Assembly (NCBI GenBank): GCA_021324935.1
Contig: JAJPIE010000023.1
Location: forward strand, 42,572-106,571
Length of the DNA stretch: 64,000 nucleotides
DNA from: Acidobacteriota bacterium
GTDB lineage: Bacteria > Acidobacteriota > Terriglobia > Acidiferrales > UBA7541
Direction: 5' to 3'
A program made the translations under genes and the position numbers. Positions 1 to 8,899 of the stretch are shown here, piece by piece. Numbering within the stretch: the stretch's first letter is position 1; each line of letters starts with the position of its first letter. Under the pieces are notes generated by a model, which was given only the letters and a program-made list of their open reading frames with translations, was not told the DNA's origin and made no database searches.

Positions 1-185
1 TTGCTCGTGATGGTGACATCTCCGCGGTAATCGAAGGCCTTTTCCAAGGCTTCCCGCAGGTCATCTTCGCTGGCCAACTCTGGAACCCAGCCTTGCAATC
101 CTTCATGGACAATTCCCGGAGCCACTTCTAACTGATCGGGATGGAGCGTGCGCTCGGGCCGGTCGGCGTGTCTTGGGCCGGTCAC
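1..185 (-). CDS. Partial small protein of unknown function, overlapping hpnH
   Basis: The gene reads leftward from a GTG start at 185-183 and runs off the window, so only about 61 N-terminal residues are visible. The start overlaps the hpnH stop codon (GTGA), so it is probably translationally coupled to hpnH and shares its operon. The visible protein is acidic and soluble, ending in the segment KAFDYRGDVTITS. I do not recognise a named family. The tight coupling suggests a role near hopanoid modification, but that is inference from position only. Confidence 0.6.
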   Translation of the reverse strand, partial: MTGPRHADRPERTLHPDQLEVAPGIVHEGLQGWVPELASEDDLREALEKAFDYRGDVTITS

Positions 186-1306
186 GCGCGGGTCTCCTCA
201 AGGTTGTTCGGGGTTTCAATCTGGACGAGCGGGTTGTAGGAATGCACGGGGGTGACCGGCTCGTTCAAGAGTGCGTCGGCGTCGGCATCCGCATATTTGT
301 CAAATAAGGTCGCTTTGGCAGTTGCGAGCAGGCCGCTGAGGCCACTGAAGGTGTGATCGACGGCGGTGGCCTCATATCCGCTGTGGACCATACAATTCGC
401 GCATTCCGGATTTCCAGATTCCGTGCCGTAATTGGCCCACTTGGTCTCCGCCATGAGTTCCGCAAATGTATCCGCATAACCGTCTTGCAGCAAATAGCAG
501 GGTTTCTGCCAGCCAAAAATCGAGTAGGTCGGCATACCCCACGGGGTGCACTTGAAATCGCGCTTTCCCATCAGGAACTCGAGGAACAGCGGCGACTGGT
601 TGAATTGCCAATGGCCCTTTCGGTTCGACAAGATCGCCCGGAACAACCGCCGCGTCCGAGCGCGTCCCAGGAAATGCTTCTGGTCCGGCGCCTTGTCATA
701 GGAGTAGCCGGGGGAAAGCATCATGCCTTCCACGCCCAATTCCATCATTTCATCGAAAAACGCCCGCACGCTCTTGGGATCGGCACCGTCAAAGAGCGTG
801 GTGTTGGTGGTCACGCGAAAGCCGCCCTGCAACGCGGCCTTAATTCCTTCCATGGCAAGGTCGTACCCGCCTTCGCGGCATACAGAAAAGTCGTGATGTT
901 CTTTTTGCCCGTCCACATGCACGGAGAACGTCAGATATTTGCTTGGCTTAAACAGATGCAGCTTTTCTTTCAGCAGCAGGGCATTGGTACACAGGTAGAT
1001 GTACTTCTTTCGGGCCACAAGGCCTTCAACGATCTTTTCGATCTGCGAATGCATCAGCGGCTCGCCGCCTGGGATCGACACCATGGGCGCCCCGCACTCA
1101 TCCACGGCCTTGAAGCATTCTTCCGGGGAAAGCTCCCGCTTCAGCACGTGCGCCGGGTATTGAATTTTTCCGCAGCCCGCGCATGCCAGGTTGCAGCGGT
1201 AGAGCGGCTCCAGCATCAGGACCAGTGGATACTGCTTCCGCCCCTGCATCTTCTGTTTAAGGACGTAGCTAGCTACCGTCCACATTTGCGATATTGGTAC
1301 GGGCAT
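182..1306 (-). CDS. hpnH: Adenosyl-hopene transferase HpnH (radical SAM)
   Basis: A 374-residue radical SAM enzyme. The family joins the adenosyl radical from S-adenosylmethionine to diploptene, giving adenosylhopane, the first step of hopanoid side-chain synthesis. The cluster motif CX3CX2C is visible as CNLACAGC (Cys38, Cys42, Cys45), followed by the SAM-binding segment SIPGGEPL. A second set of cysteines near the C-terminus (ECANCMVHSGYEA) is typical of HpnH. The length matches the family. The ATG at 1306 follows an AGGGG ribosome-binding site at about 5 nt. The downstream gene overlaps its stop. No squalene-hopene cyclase gene is in the window. Confidence 0.93.
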   Translation of the reverse strand: MPVPISQMWTVASYVLKQKMQGRKQYPLVLMLEPLYRCNLACAGCGKIQYPAHVLKRELSPEECFKAVDECGAPMVSIPGGEPLMHSQIEKIVEGLVARKKYIYLCTNALLLKEKLHLFKPSKYLTFSVHVDGQKEHHDFSVCREGGYDLAMEGIKAALQGGFRVTTNTTLFDGADPKSVRAFFDEMMELGVEGMMLSPGYSYDKAPDQKHFLGRARTRRLFRAILSNRKGHWQFNQSPLFLEFLMGKRDFKCTPWGMPTYSIFGWQKPCYLLQDGYADTFAELMAETKWANYGTESGNPECANCMVHSGYEATAVDHTFSGLSGLLATAKATLFDKYADADADALLNEPVTPVHSYNPLVQIETPNNLEETRA

Positions 1307-1499
1307 TCCTTCCCCTGAAGGCTTTCTAGACTTGTATTCCGATGCGGGAACCCCAGCCCCCGAAGTATATATTTTACCTGAGAAGCCAGCGCCTCGTAAC
1401 CCTTAGATTTTATCTTCCTTTGCCCAGGGCCTCTCATCTGATGCGGGGAAAGGTGCTTCCGTGGCACCCGGGGTGCCATTCGGCAACCACAATGGCCAA

Positions 1500-1767
1500 G
1501 CCCACGGCCGGACTTCGTATCAGTTTTCACCTTTGCCGCGGAGGCTGCTGCATTCCGCATGCGCTGGCGCTCCGTGGCCTGGTCGAACAGCTTGAGCCGC
1601 TCATCCACACTCAACGTGCGTTCCGCCGCGCGGCCTCGCATTGCTGGCACGACGCGAATCACCTCTCCAACTGGGACCTATTGGAGTTCATCGCCGGGGC
1701 GGATTCCATCCTCGTCGGCGATGACTTTAGGAACGGTTAACGGGAGCTTGCTGGTGACCTTGACCAT
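1500..1767 (-). pseudogene. AbrB/MazE-like antitoxin relic with in-frame amber codon
   Basis: Read leftward from ATG at 1767, the translation starts MVKVTSKLPLTVPKVIADED and continues GIRPGDELQ, the swapped-hairpin AbrB DNA-binding fold. An in-frame TAG lies at codon 30 (1680-1678), where relatives usually have Trp (TGG to TAG needs one change). The same frame then continues with VPVGEVIRVVPA and a helical segment RTLSVDERLKLFDQATERQR, both characteristic of these antitoxins. Similarity fades around 1500, although the frame stays open to 1273. No PIN/VapC toxin gene follows, so this looks like the remnant of a toxin-antitoxin module. The remaining spacer from 1307 to 1499 holds nothing else I can recognise. 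Confidence 0.6.
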
Positions 1768-1944
1768 ATCCTTACTCTTGCAAGGATTATATCCTTACCG
1801 CAATCCCGCTGAGAGCGGGCAGGTTATCGGACAGCGAGCGCGTGTCCGCCAGGAGTGACTGTCCATGGATCGAGCATCGGCGATTCCATGGTTTTTCGCT
1901 CTCTTCTCCGATGTGGCAGAATGGAAGGTCTATAGACAACACCC

Positions 1945-4500
1945 ATGGCCAACCGTACAACGTTAGTCCCGGACAAAAGCAGGAAACCCGCAAGGAAATC
2001 CGTCAACTCCAACGGCGCCGCTCACGCCGAGCGTGAGCGCACTTTCTACTTGTTCCGCCGCTGGGGATTCTACGAAGCCAATCTTGATCCCCTGGGCTAC
2101 TTCCAGCCCATGGAATGCGCCGACCTCAAAGGCCTCTCCGGCCAATATGCCGAGGAAGCCCGCCGTATATATTGCGGCACCATCGGCGTGGAATTTCTAC
2201 ACATCCCAGAACCCGAGCGCCGCCGCTGGATCGCCGAGCGGATGGAAGGGCCGGAATTTGAGGTCCATCAGGAAAAAATTCTGGAGCGGCTGATCCGCGC
2301 CGACCTTTTCGAACAAGTTCTGCAGAGCCGGTATCTCGGGAGCAAGCGATTTTCTCTGGAAGGCAACACCTCGCTCATCCCTCTGCTCGATTCCATTCTG
2401 GATTCCGCAGGCGAGCTTGGCGGCGTCGACTCGGTGATAGCCATGAGCCATCGCGGGCGTCTTAACGTGATGACGCACATTGCCTGCAAACCGGCTCACG
2501 AAGTGGTGGCGGGATTCGAAGACGTCGATCCGCGAAGCGTGCTGGGGGCCGGCGACGTGAAATATCACGTTGGCGCCACCGGCACATACACCACCTCCGC
2601 CGGCAAAAAACTCAACGTCCACCTGGTCTCCAATCCCAGCCACCTGGAAGCCGTTGACCCCGTCGCCATGGGGCGCGCGCGCGCGAAAATCACGCGTCAC
2701 GGCGTAAACGGCGCTCAGATCGATCGCTCAAAACAGACGCTCAACAAGGTCTGGGCCATCGTCATGCACGGCGACGCCGCCTTTGCCGGCCAGGGCATCT
2801 GGGCCGAAACCCTGAACCTAGCCGACCTCGCCGCCTACTCCGTTGGCGGCAGCATCCACATCATCGTCAACAACCTGATCGGCTTCACCACGCGGCCCAC
2901 GCAGGAGCATTCCTCGCGTTACGCCTCCAGCATTGCCCGCCGCCAGAGCGTCCCCATCTTCCACGTCAACGCGGAAGACCCCGATGCCGTGGTGCGCATT
3001 GGGCGCTTCGCCGCCGAATACCGCGCGGAGTTCAACTCCGACGTGGTCATCGACCTGATCGGCTATCGCCGCCACGGCCACAGCGAAGTGGACGACCCCA
3101 CGATCACGCAGCCGCGCCTCTACGAGCGCATCAAGAACCACCAGCCTCTTTGGAAGATTTATGCGGAACAAACCGGGATTGCAGCGGATTCGCTTGCGGA
3201 CTCCATCAAAAAGGAATACGAAGCAGAACAGTTCAAGGCCGGCAAGCTCACCAAGATTCCTCATCTGCGCAAGCTGCCCGAATACTGGTCGCCCTACAAT
3301 TACGGCAAGTACGATCCGAAATATGAAGTCGACACCGGCTTGCCCTCCGAAACGCTGGGCAGGATTGCCCAAGGCCTGGTCCGCACGCCGGCCGGCTTCC
3401 ACGTTCATCCAAAAATCGTCAAGCTGCTGGAGCAACGCGCGGAAATGGGCCAGGGCAAGCGTGCCATCGATTACGGCTTCGCCGAACTGCTGGCCTACGG
3501 GTCACTCGTTTTGGAAGGAAATCCGGTCCGGCTCACCGGGCAGGATTCGCAGCGGGGCACGTTCAACCAGCGGCACGCCGTGCTCGTTGACAACCAGACC
3601 GAGCAGGAGTATCTGCCGCTGGCGCATCTGGCGCCGGATCAGGCCTTCTGCGAGATTCACAACTCGTCGCTCTCCGAGGCCGCCTGCATGGGCTTCGAAT
3701 ACGGCTTCTCCCGCGACTATCCCGAAGGCCTCGTCCTGTGGGAAGCGCAGTTCGGCGACTTCGTGAACGGCGCGCAGATCATCATCGATCAGTTCATCAG
3801 CGCCAGCGAAGACAAGTGGGGCCTGCCGACGGGCCTGGTTCTGCTCTTGCCCCACGGCTACGAAGGCCAGGGCCCGGAACACTCCAGCGCGCGCATCGAG
3901 CGCTTCATGCAGCTGGCCGCCGAAGGCAACATGAACATCTGCCAGCCTTCCACTGCCGCGCAATATTTCCACCTGCTGCGCCGCCAGGCGCGCCGCTTGT
4001 GGCGCAAGCCGCTGGTGGTTTTCACGCCCAAGAGCATGTTGCGGCATCCCGACGCCGCCTCACCACTGGCCGATTTCTCCCGTGCGCGCTTCCAGACGCT
4101 CGTTACCGACGCAGAAGTCACCGACGCCCAAACCATCTTGATCGCCAGCGGCAAAGTCGGCCACGAGCTGCGCGCCGAGCGCAGCCGCCGCAAGGACACC
4201 TCGACGGCGATCTTCTTCCTCGATCAGCTTTATCCGATGCCGAAGGCCGAAATTGCCGCCGCCATCGAAGCGCATCCAAACGCCCGCGAAATCGTCTGGG
4301 TGCAGGAAGAGCCTGCCAACATGGGCGCTCTTTTCTACGTTCTCCCGCGCCTGGAGCACATCGCGCAGGCCCGCAATCTTCGCGTGCGCAGCGTGAAGCG
4401 CTCCGCGAGCGCCAGCCCGGCCACCGGTTCCGCCAAGGCCCACGAACTGGAGCAAAAAACGCTGCTCACTCTGGCGTTTTCCACCGGGGCAGCCTCCTAA
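1945..4500 (+). CDS. sucA: 2-oxoglutarate dehydrogenase E1 component
   Basis: An 851-residue thiamine-diphosphate enzyme that decarboxylates 2-oxoglutarate and passes the succinyl group to the E2 lipoyl domain in the TCA cycle. Visible landmarks are HRGRLNV (about residue 169), the cofactor-domain segment HGDAAFAGQG (about 274) and the C-terminal transketolase-like domain with HGYEGQGPEHSSAR. It is shorter than the roughly 930-residue E. coli enzyme because the N-terminal region is abbreviated. The ATG at 1945 lacks a close Shine-Dalgarno sequence. A 10-bp palindrome GTCTATAGAC (1928-1937) lies just upstream and may overlap the -10 region. Neither sucB nor lpd is adjacent, so E2 and E3 must be encoded elsewhere. 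Confidence 0.95.
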   Translation: MANRTTLVPDKSRKPARKSVNSNGAAHAERERTFYLFRRWGFYEANLDPLGYFQPMECADLKGLSGQYAEEARRIYCGTIGVEFLHIPEPERRRWIAERMEGPEFEVHQEKILERLIRADLFEQVLQSRYLGSKRFSLEGNTSLIPLLDSILDSAGELGGVDSVIAMSHRGRLNVMTHIACKPAHEVVAGFEDVDPRSVLGAGDVKYHVGATGTYTTSAGKKLNVHLVSNPSHLEAVDPVAMGRARAKITRHGVNGAQIDRSKQTLNKVWAIVMHGDAAFAGQGIWAETLNLADLAAYSVGGSIHIIVNNLIGFTTRPTQEHSSRYASSIARRQSVPIFHVNAEDPDAVVRIGRFAAEYRAEFNSDVVIDLIGYRRHGHSEVDDPTITQPRLYERIKNHQPLWKIYAEQTGIAADSLADSIKKEYEAEQFKAGKLTKIPHLRKLPEYWSPYNYGKYDPKYEVDTGLPSETLGRIAQGLVRTPAGFHVHPKIVKLLEQRAEMGQGKRAIDYGFAELLAYGSLVLEGNPVRLTGQDSQRGTFNQRHAVLVDNQTEQEYLPLAHLAPDQAFCEIHNSSLSEAACMGFEYGFSRDYPEGLVLWEAQFGDFVNGAQIIIDQFISASEDKWGLPTGLVLLLPHGYEGQGPEHSSARIERFMQLAAEGNMNICQPSTAAQYFHLLRRQARRLWRKPLVVFTPKSMLRHPDAASPLADFSRARFQTLVTDAEVTDAQTILIASGKVGHELRAERSRRKDTSTAIFFLDQLYPMPKAEIAAAIEAHPNAREIVWVQEEPANMGALFYVLPRLEHIAQARNLRVRSVKRSASASPATGSAKAHELEQKTLLTLAFSTGAAS

Positions 4501-4743
4501 CCATCCGCCAACATTCGAAAGTAAGTTTGAATGGTCAGACTGTTGAATTCCGGAAAGGCGAGCAAGCGGAAGAAATCGGCAAATCGCTTTTCGCCCCGCC
4601 CGTGAAAGGTTTGCATTGACTTCCACCCTGGGCGGGCACAGAATTTGCCTTCAATGGCCGCCGGTGGTACCCCAGACCAATCCAGCTTTCCAGCCGACGC
4701 CAGAACTCTCCAGCCTGCCTTGAGAAAGAAAGGAGAAGACACG

Positions 4744-5817
4744 ATGAGCGCCGCTTCGCAACCTGCTCTGGACATGGAAAAGCTAAATGAATTTATTGGA
4801 CGCTTTGTGGGCGACCTTGGAGCTGCGGTGCACGCAGGGATGGTGGTCATTGGGGAAAAGCTGGGGCTGTATAAGGTACTTGCAAGCGGCCCGCAATCCT
4901 CTGCAGAACTCGCGGAAAAAACGCAAACCGATGAACGATATGTGCGTGAGTGGCTGGCCTCACAAGCGGCTGGTGGCTATATTACGTTTGACGCGAGCAG
5001 CAACAAATTCAGTCTGAGCGCCGAACAGGCATTTGCACTGGCCAAAGAAGACAGTCCCGCGTATCTGCCCGGTGCGTTCGAACTTGCCTTGGGTTCACTC
5101 GCCGCCGTGCCACGCATCGCCGAAGCCTTCCGCACGGGCGCGGGGATGGGCTGGCACGAGCACGATGACGGCGTTTTCCATGGCTGCGAAAAATTCTTTC
5201 GTCCCGGGTATGCGGCCAACCTCGTCAGTTCCTGGATTCCCTCGCTTCAGGAGGTGCAGCAAAAATTGGATGCGGGCGCGAGAGTCGCGGACGTAGGCTG
5301 CGGTAAAGGTGCCTCCACCATTCTGATGGCCAAAGCCTTTCCCAAGTCCGAGTTCTATGGATTCGATTATCACGACAAATCCATCGAAGCCGCCAGGGAA
5401 ACGGCGAAACGCGAAAACCTCACGGACCGCGTCACTTTTGGCGTTTCCAAGGCGAAGGAATTTCCTGGAAAGGACTACGATTTCGTCGCCGTCTTTGACT
5501 GCCTCCACGATATGGGAGATCCCGTCGGCGCCGCCGCTCATGTCCGCCAAGCCTTGCGCAACGACGGGACTTGGATGATCGTGGAACCCTTCGCAAACAA
5601 TGAATTGAAAGACAACCTCAACCCGGTCGGGCGCGTTTACTACTCCTTTTCCACCCTTCTTTGCACGCCCTGCTCCCGTTCACAGGAAGTGGGGCTTTGC
5701 CTTGGTGCACAGGCAGGAGAATCTCGCATCCGCCAGGTTGTGACTTCAGCAGGCTTCGGTCGTTTTCGCCGCGCGACCGAGACCCCCTTTAACATCGTCT
5801 ACGAAGCGCGCCCCTGA
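4744..5817 (+). CDS. Class I SAM-dependent methyltransferase (Rv2258c-like)
   Basis: A 357-residue protein with an N-terminal winged-helix-like region (about 1-110) followed by a Rossmann-type methyltransferase domain. The SAM-binding motif is VADVGCGKGAS. The segment RYVREWLASQAAGGY and the overall length recall the mycobacterial Rv2258c family, whose substrate is unknown. The ATG at 4744 is chosen because AGAAAGGAG lies 6-8 nt upstream. An open frame extends further 5' but lacks a good ribosome-binding site. It follows sucA on the same strand after about 240 bp, so it probably has its own promoter. Confidence 0.85.
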   Translation: MSAASQPALDMEKLNEFIGRFVGDLGAAVHAGMVVIGEKLGLYKVLASGPQSSAELAEKTQTDERYVREWLASQAAGGYITFDASSNKFSLSAEQAFALAKEDSPAYLPGAFELALGSLAAVPRIAEAFRTGAGMGWHEHDDGVFHGCEKFFRPGYAANLVSSWIPSLQEVQQKLDAGARVADVGCGKGASTILMAKAFPKSEFYGFDYHDKSIEAARETAKRENLTDRVTFGVSKAKEFPGKDYDFVAVFDCLHDMGDPVGAAAHVRQALRNDGTWMIVEPFANNELKDNLNPVGRVYYSFSTLLCTPCSRSQEVGLCLGAQAGESRIRQVVTSAGFGRFRRATETPFNIVYEARP

Positions 5818-5851
5818 GCCGCAGCCAGCGCAGCCGAGGCCCGTGAACCGG

Positions 5852-6296
5852 TCATTCCTCCGGCTTGAACTCCGTCAGCAAATGGTCGATGCGTTCGCTC
5901 GCCTCGGCAATGCTCTGCAGGCGTCGCAGGCGGTCCTCCGACATGGCGGACATGGCGAACTCGCCGAAGACCTCCCGGATGTGCGCATTCAGTCCCGCCA
6001 CCGCGACGATCCGCCGCTTCGCGTTGTCAAAATTCTCCCCTTCGTGGCTCGCGGAAAAAAAAGAATACCGTGAGCGCTCCAAGGACCCCGATGGCAATGT
6101 CATTCAGCAGCATCTCGGAATCAGTGGTGCCGAAACATCTCAAAACGAAGTTCATCCCATAATTGCTTGCGCAGAGTACAACCCCGGCGGCGAAAGCATG
6201 CTTCAGGTGAGTCACTCGCCACGTCCGGAGGCTCAGGTTCCTGGTAACAGCGGTGGGTGCGATCATTTGGCTGGCTATATAAGAATGGTCATTCAT
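5852..6296 (-). pseudogene. Small two-helix membrane protein split by a homopolymer frameshift
   Basis: Two leftward frames together look like one gene. The first (ATG at 6296) gives two hydrophobic segments ending LNDIAIGVLGALTVFFFF, then goes out of frame at a run of eight T on the coding strand (6055-6062). The second frame continues with a cytoplasmic helical part, NAKRRIVAVAGLNAHIREVF, ending at 5852. Removing one T fuses them into about 147 residues. The layout, two TM helices then a helix resembling a histidine-kinase dimerisation helix, is plausible for an acidobacterial protein of unknown function. It could be a true pseudogene, a slippage site, or a base-calling error. Confidence 0.5.
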
Positions 6297-6474
6297 GCGG
6301 GAATCCCTTGGGTCTTCGAAACTAACAAGGTTCGATTAAAGTAATCTGTGACGTCTGCACAATATGGGCAAATTCCCCCCGGCTGCGTTGACTTACCCCG
6401 GCCCCCGGCCTAAGATGCCGTGGCGCGATACGCCACCAACAGGCGACTCCCTTTTTCACCCGAGGAAGCAACGG

Positions 6475-6780
6475 ATGAGTGACTGGCAATTTGCTCAGGA
6501 AAATCCCGCGGAACAGCTCGCCCTGCTCCATTTCTTCTCCATCATGAAACGCCAACCGGGCGGCGATATCGCGTTCCGTATCACCGTCAAGGAATTTGCC
6601 GCTCCACCGCCGGGCCAGCGGCTTCGCTTCTTCGCCGAAGCCGACAAGGCCGTTAACCAGAAAACCGCCGCCTTTGTTCCGTGTGGGTGGGGCAACACCG
6701 TTTTCAACGCCCTGGTGGACTGTGTGCGGCTGATTCGCCAGTTTCCGTATGAAGGCGAAGAGCCGCCCGTATCCTCGTAG
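6475..6780 (+). CDS. Conserved-looking hypothetical protein
   Basis: A 101-residue soluble protein starting at ATG 6475, preceded by GAGGAAG about 8 nt upstream. The frame is open further 5', but that part is proline-rich and unlike coding sequence. The C-terminal half (FVPCGWGNTVFNALVDCVRL) carries two cysteines. No named domain is recognised. The STAS-domain gene downstream starts within about 60 bp on the same strand, so the two may be co-transcribed. Confidence 0.6.
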   Translation: MSDWQFAQENPAEQLALLHFFSIMKRQPGGDIAFRITVKEFAAPPPGQRLRFFAEADKAVNQKTAAFVPCGWGNTVFNALVDCVRLIRQFPYEGEEPPVSS

Positions 6781-6835
6781 CCTTTGCAAACACATCCAGG
6801 TTCAGCGTAACTTTTCTGGGAACGGAGCCAACACT

Positions 6836-7201
6836 TTGATCCTCGAAATTTCCAAAGGCGAATTGCAGGACGGCATCACCCTGCTTACCCTTCGCGGCAG
6901 CATCCACACCGGGCCGGACTGCCGCCGCATCGAGCAGGAAGTGGAAGAGCTCCTGAAGAACCAGCAAACTCGCGCCATCCTGGACTTCGCCGGGATCACT
7001 CACATTGATAGCGCCGCCATAGGCGTCATTGTCCGCTGCTATTCCCGCCTGAAAAGCGCCGGCGGAGCCCTGCGCCTGGCCGGCTGCACGGGCATGGTCG
7101 AATCCAGCCTCAAGATTACGAAGGTCGACAAGGTGCTTGAAATTTTCCCCAACGCGGCCGCCGCGGCGGAAAATTTCCCCGCGGCCAGGCCGCGAAGCTG
7201 A
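6836..7201 (+). CDS. STAS-domain protein, anti-sigma factor antagonist-like
   Basis: A 121-residue single STAS domain of the SpoIIAA/RsbV type. In this family an unphosphorylated antagonist binds a partner kinase or anti-sigma factor, and phosphorylation of a serine after the aspartate in D-S-x-x-x-G releases it. The expected motif is present as HIDSAAIGVIV. I choose the TTG at 6836 because GGAACGGAG sits 6 nt upstream and the residues after it match the domain's start. The longer frame from 6749 overlaps the previous gene. No anti-sigma kinase gene is adjacent, so the partner is unknown. Confidence 0.8.
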   Translation: MILEISKGELQDGITLLTLRGSIHTGPDCRRIEQEVEELLKNQQTRAILDFAGITHIDSAAIGVIVRCYSRLKSAGGALRLAGCTGMVESSLKITKVDKVLEIFPNAAAAAENFPAARPRS

Positions 7202-7339
7202 CCGCGACGCCGCTTAGGTCGGGGCAAAGTGGGTTTCGCAGTCCGCAATCCTTCCATTCCCAGTGAAAATTAATTCTGATTGCGCCCGCCTGCCGCCTTT
7301 GCTACGCTCCCGCCAACCATTCTTCAGGAGGGTTTCTCC

Positions 7340-7786
7340 ATGGCATTTTGTAAAGCGTGTGGTCAGGATCTTGGCACGGCTGCGTTCTGTCCGAAGTGCG
7401 GCGCGAACCAAGGCGCAGCGATGACTCCCGCCGCTGCGCCGGCTTCCGCTCCCGCCGCGGCCGGCACCGAGGGTCTGGCGGAAAACGTCGCTGGACTGCT
7501 GTGCTACGCGCTCGGCTGGGTCACCGGAATTATCTTTCTTCTGATCGACAAGCGCCCGTGGGTCAAGTTTCACGCCGCACAGTCCATTGCCGTCTTCGGC
7601 GGGCTCACCATCATCCGCATCGGGATCATCTTCATGAGCAGTTTCGTCGGCTGGGGCGTTTTCGCCCTTATCGGCCTGATCGGCTTTGTCCTCTGGATTT
7701 TCCTGATGGTCAAGGCCTATCAGCACGAGACCATTCGCATCCCGGTCGCCGCGGACATCGCCGACAACCTCGCCGGTAACAAGTAA
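7340..7786 (+). CDS. Zinc-ribbon plus DUF4870-like membrane protein
   Basis: A 148-residue protein with an N-terminal zinc ribbon (CKACGQDLGTAAFCPKCG), an Ala/Pro linker (about residues 28-50), then a small membrane domain with three hydrophobic segments ending in VKAYQHETIRIPVAADIADN. The KRPWVKFHAAQS segment is typical of the DUF4870 (Tic20-like) family. Function is unknown. The ATG at 7340 follows CAGGAGGG by about 8 nt. Confidence 0.85.
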   Translation: MAFCKACGQDLGTAAFCPKCGANQGAAMTPAAAPASAPAAAGTEGLAENVAGLLCYALGWVTGIIFLLIDKRPWVKFHAAQSIAVFGGLTIIRIGIIFMSSFVGWGVFALIGLIGFVLWIFLMVKAYQHETIRIPVAADIADNLAGNK

Positions 7787-7801
7787 ATTTCCCTCAAGCG
7801 C

Positions 7802-8584
7802 TCAGGCGTGCGCGTAAAAATAACCGTCTTCGCGGAACAGCCGCACCGGCACGCGAAACAACCCGGATAAGCGATTCTCCGTCAGCACGGATTGCTTTGC
7901 TCCGTCCGCGACGATTTGTCCGCCTTGCAGCAGCACCACACGCTCGATCTCCGGAATAATTTCCGATACATGGTGAGTCACCAGCAGGATTCCCAATCCG
8001 GCCTGCGCCAGCTCCCGCATCGTCTCCCGCAATTCCACCTGGCCCGCGATATCCAGCGCGTTGCCAGGTTCATCGAAAAGCAGCGTCCGCGGGGCGTGCG
8101 CCAGCGCCCGCGCAATCAGCGTCCGCTTGGCCTCTCCCGACGACATTTTCGACACCGGCCTCTTCGCCAGATGCACAATGCGCAACCGGGCCAGCGCCGC
8201 CTCCGCGCGCTCCCGGTGTTCGGCCAACGGCCGGTGATTGGGAAAAATCCGCGTGCTGCTGAAAAATCCAGAGAGCACTACGTCCAACCCAGTCGCGTCC
8301 GTCGTGCACGCGGCCAATAAATCAGGCGACACGATCCCCAGCAGCGAACGCAGCTCAAAGATGTTCCAGCGCTCTTTCCCCAGGATCCGAATGCCGGAAT
8401 CCTCCCTTGCGACCGGATAACACTCCCGAGTAAGCGTCTTGATCAGAGTGGATTTGCCGCTGCCGTTCGGCCCCAGGATGCAGAGATGCTCACCCTGTTC
8501 GATGCGCACCGAAACCCCGTGCAGCGCCAGGTTTTCTCCGCGCACTACCGTCACGTTTCGCAACTCCACCAGGGGGACCGTCAT
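7802..8584 (-). CDS. Stand-alone ABC transporter ATP-binding protein
   Basis: A 260-residue ABC ATPase. It has Walker A GPNGSGKST (38-46), a modified signature KMSSGEAKR in place of LSGGQ, Walker B TLLFDEPG and the switch histidine in VTHHVSE. No permease or binding protein is adjacent, so it is an orphan subunit. It resembles the soluble YlmA/ModF-type single cassettes rather than a specific importer. The ATG at 8584 is chosen because the cassette fold begins there; the longer 5' frame is not protein-like. It is convergent with the DUF4870-like gene, separated by only about 15 bp. Confidence 0.85.
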   Translation of the reverse strand: MTVPLVELRNVTVVRGENLALHGVSVRIEQGEHLCILGPNGSGKSTLIKTLTRECYPVAREDSGIRILGKERWNIFELRSLLGIVSPDLLAACTTDATGLDVVLSGFFSSTRIFPNHRPLAEHRERAEAALARLRIVHLAKRPVSKMSSGEAKRTLIARALAHAPRTLLFDEPGNALDIAGQVELRETMRELAQAGLGILLVTHHVSEIIPEIERVVLLQGGQIVADGAKQSVLTENRLSGLFRVPVRLFREDGYFYAHA

Positions 8585-8899
8585 GTCCGCAGGAGCGGTC
8601 CTTTTGCCGCTTGGGGAACGATTATAAGGAAACTGGCGGATAAAAATAGAAAGGAGGCGAAAACAGGAAATTTCCGCCTCCCGGGGTGGGTGTTGCCGAC
8701 AAAACCCTATGGGGGGAAACAGCAGCGCCTGCTCTGCCAAGCAGGCCTGCATCTCACTCGCGGTTCGCGACTGCCATCGCGAAAGAGACTCGCCACCAAA
8801 GGGCTTGTCTTTGCCGTTTTTCTAACATCGGCGGTTGTGGGTGTCAATCGAAAAAGGCCGCTGCTTGCCAGCAATCTTGCCGATACTTCGGATTCTGCG

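Noticed and set aside
353..1318. 321-residue plus-strand frame over hpnH
   Set aside because: Overlaps hpnH completely and has no recognisable motif; the hpnH translation has radical-SAM cysteines and family length.
1678..1680. Amber recoding (TAG read as an amino acid) as the cause of in-frame TAG codons
   Set aside because: TAG is used as an ordinary stop in several intact genes here (for example 13553, 34986, 58522, 60421), so general recoding is unlikely.
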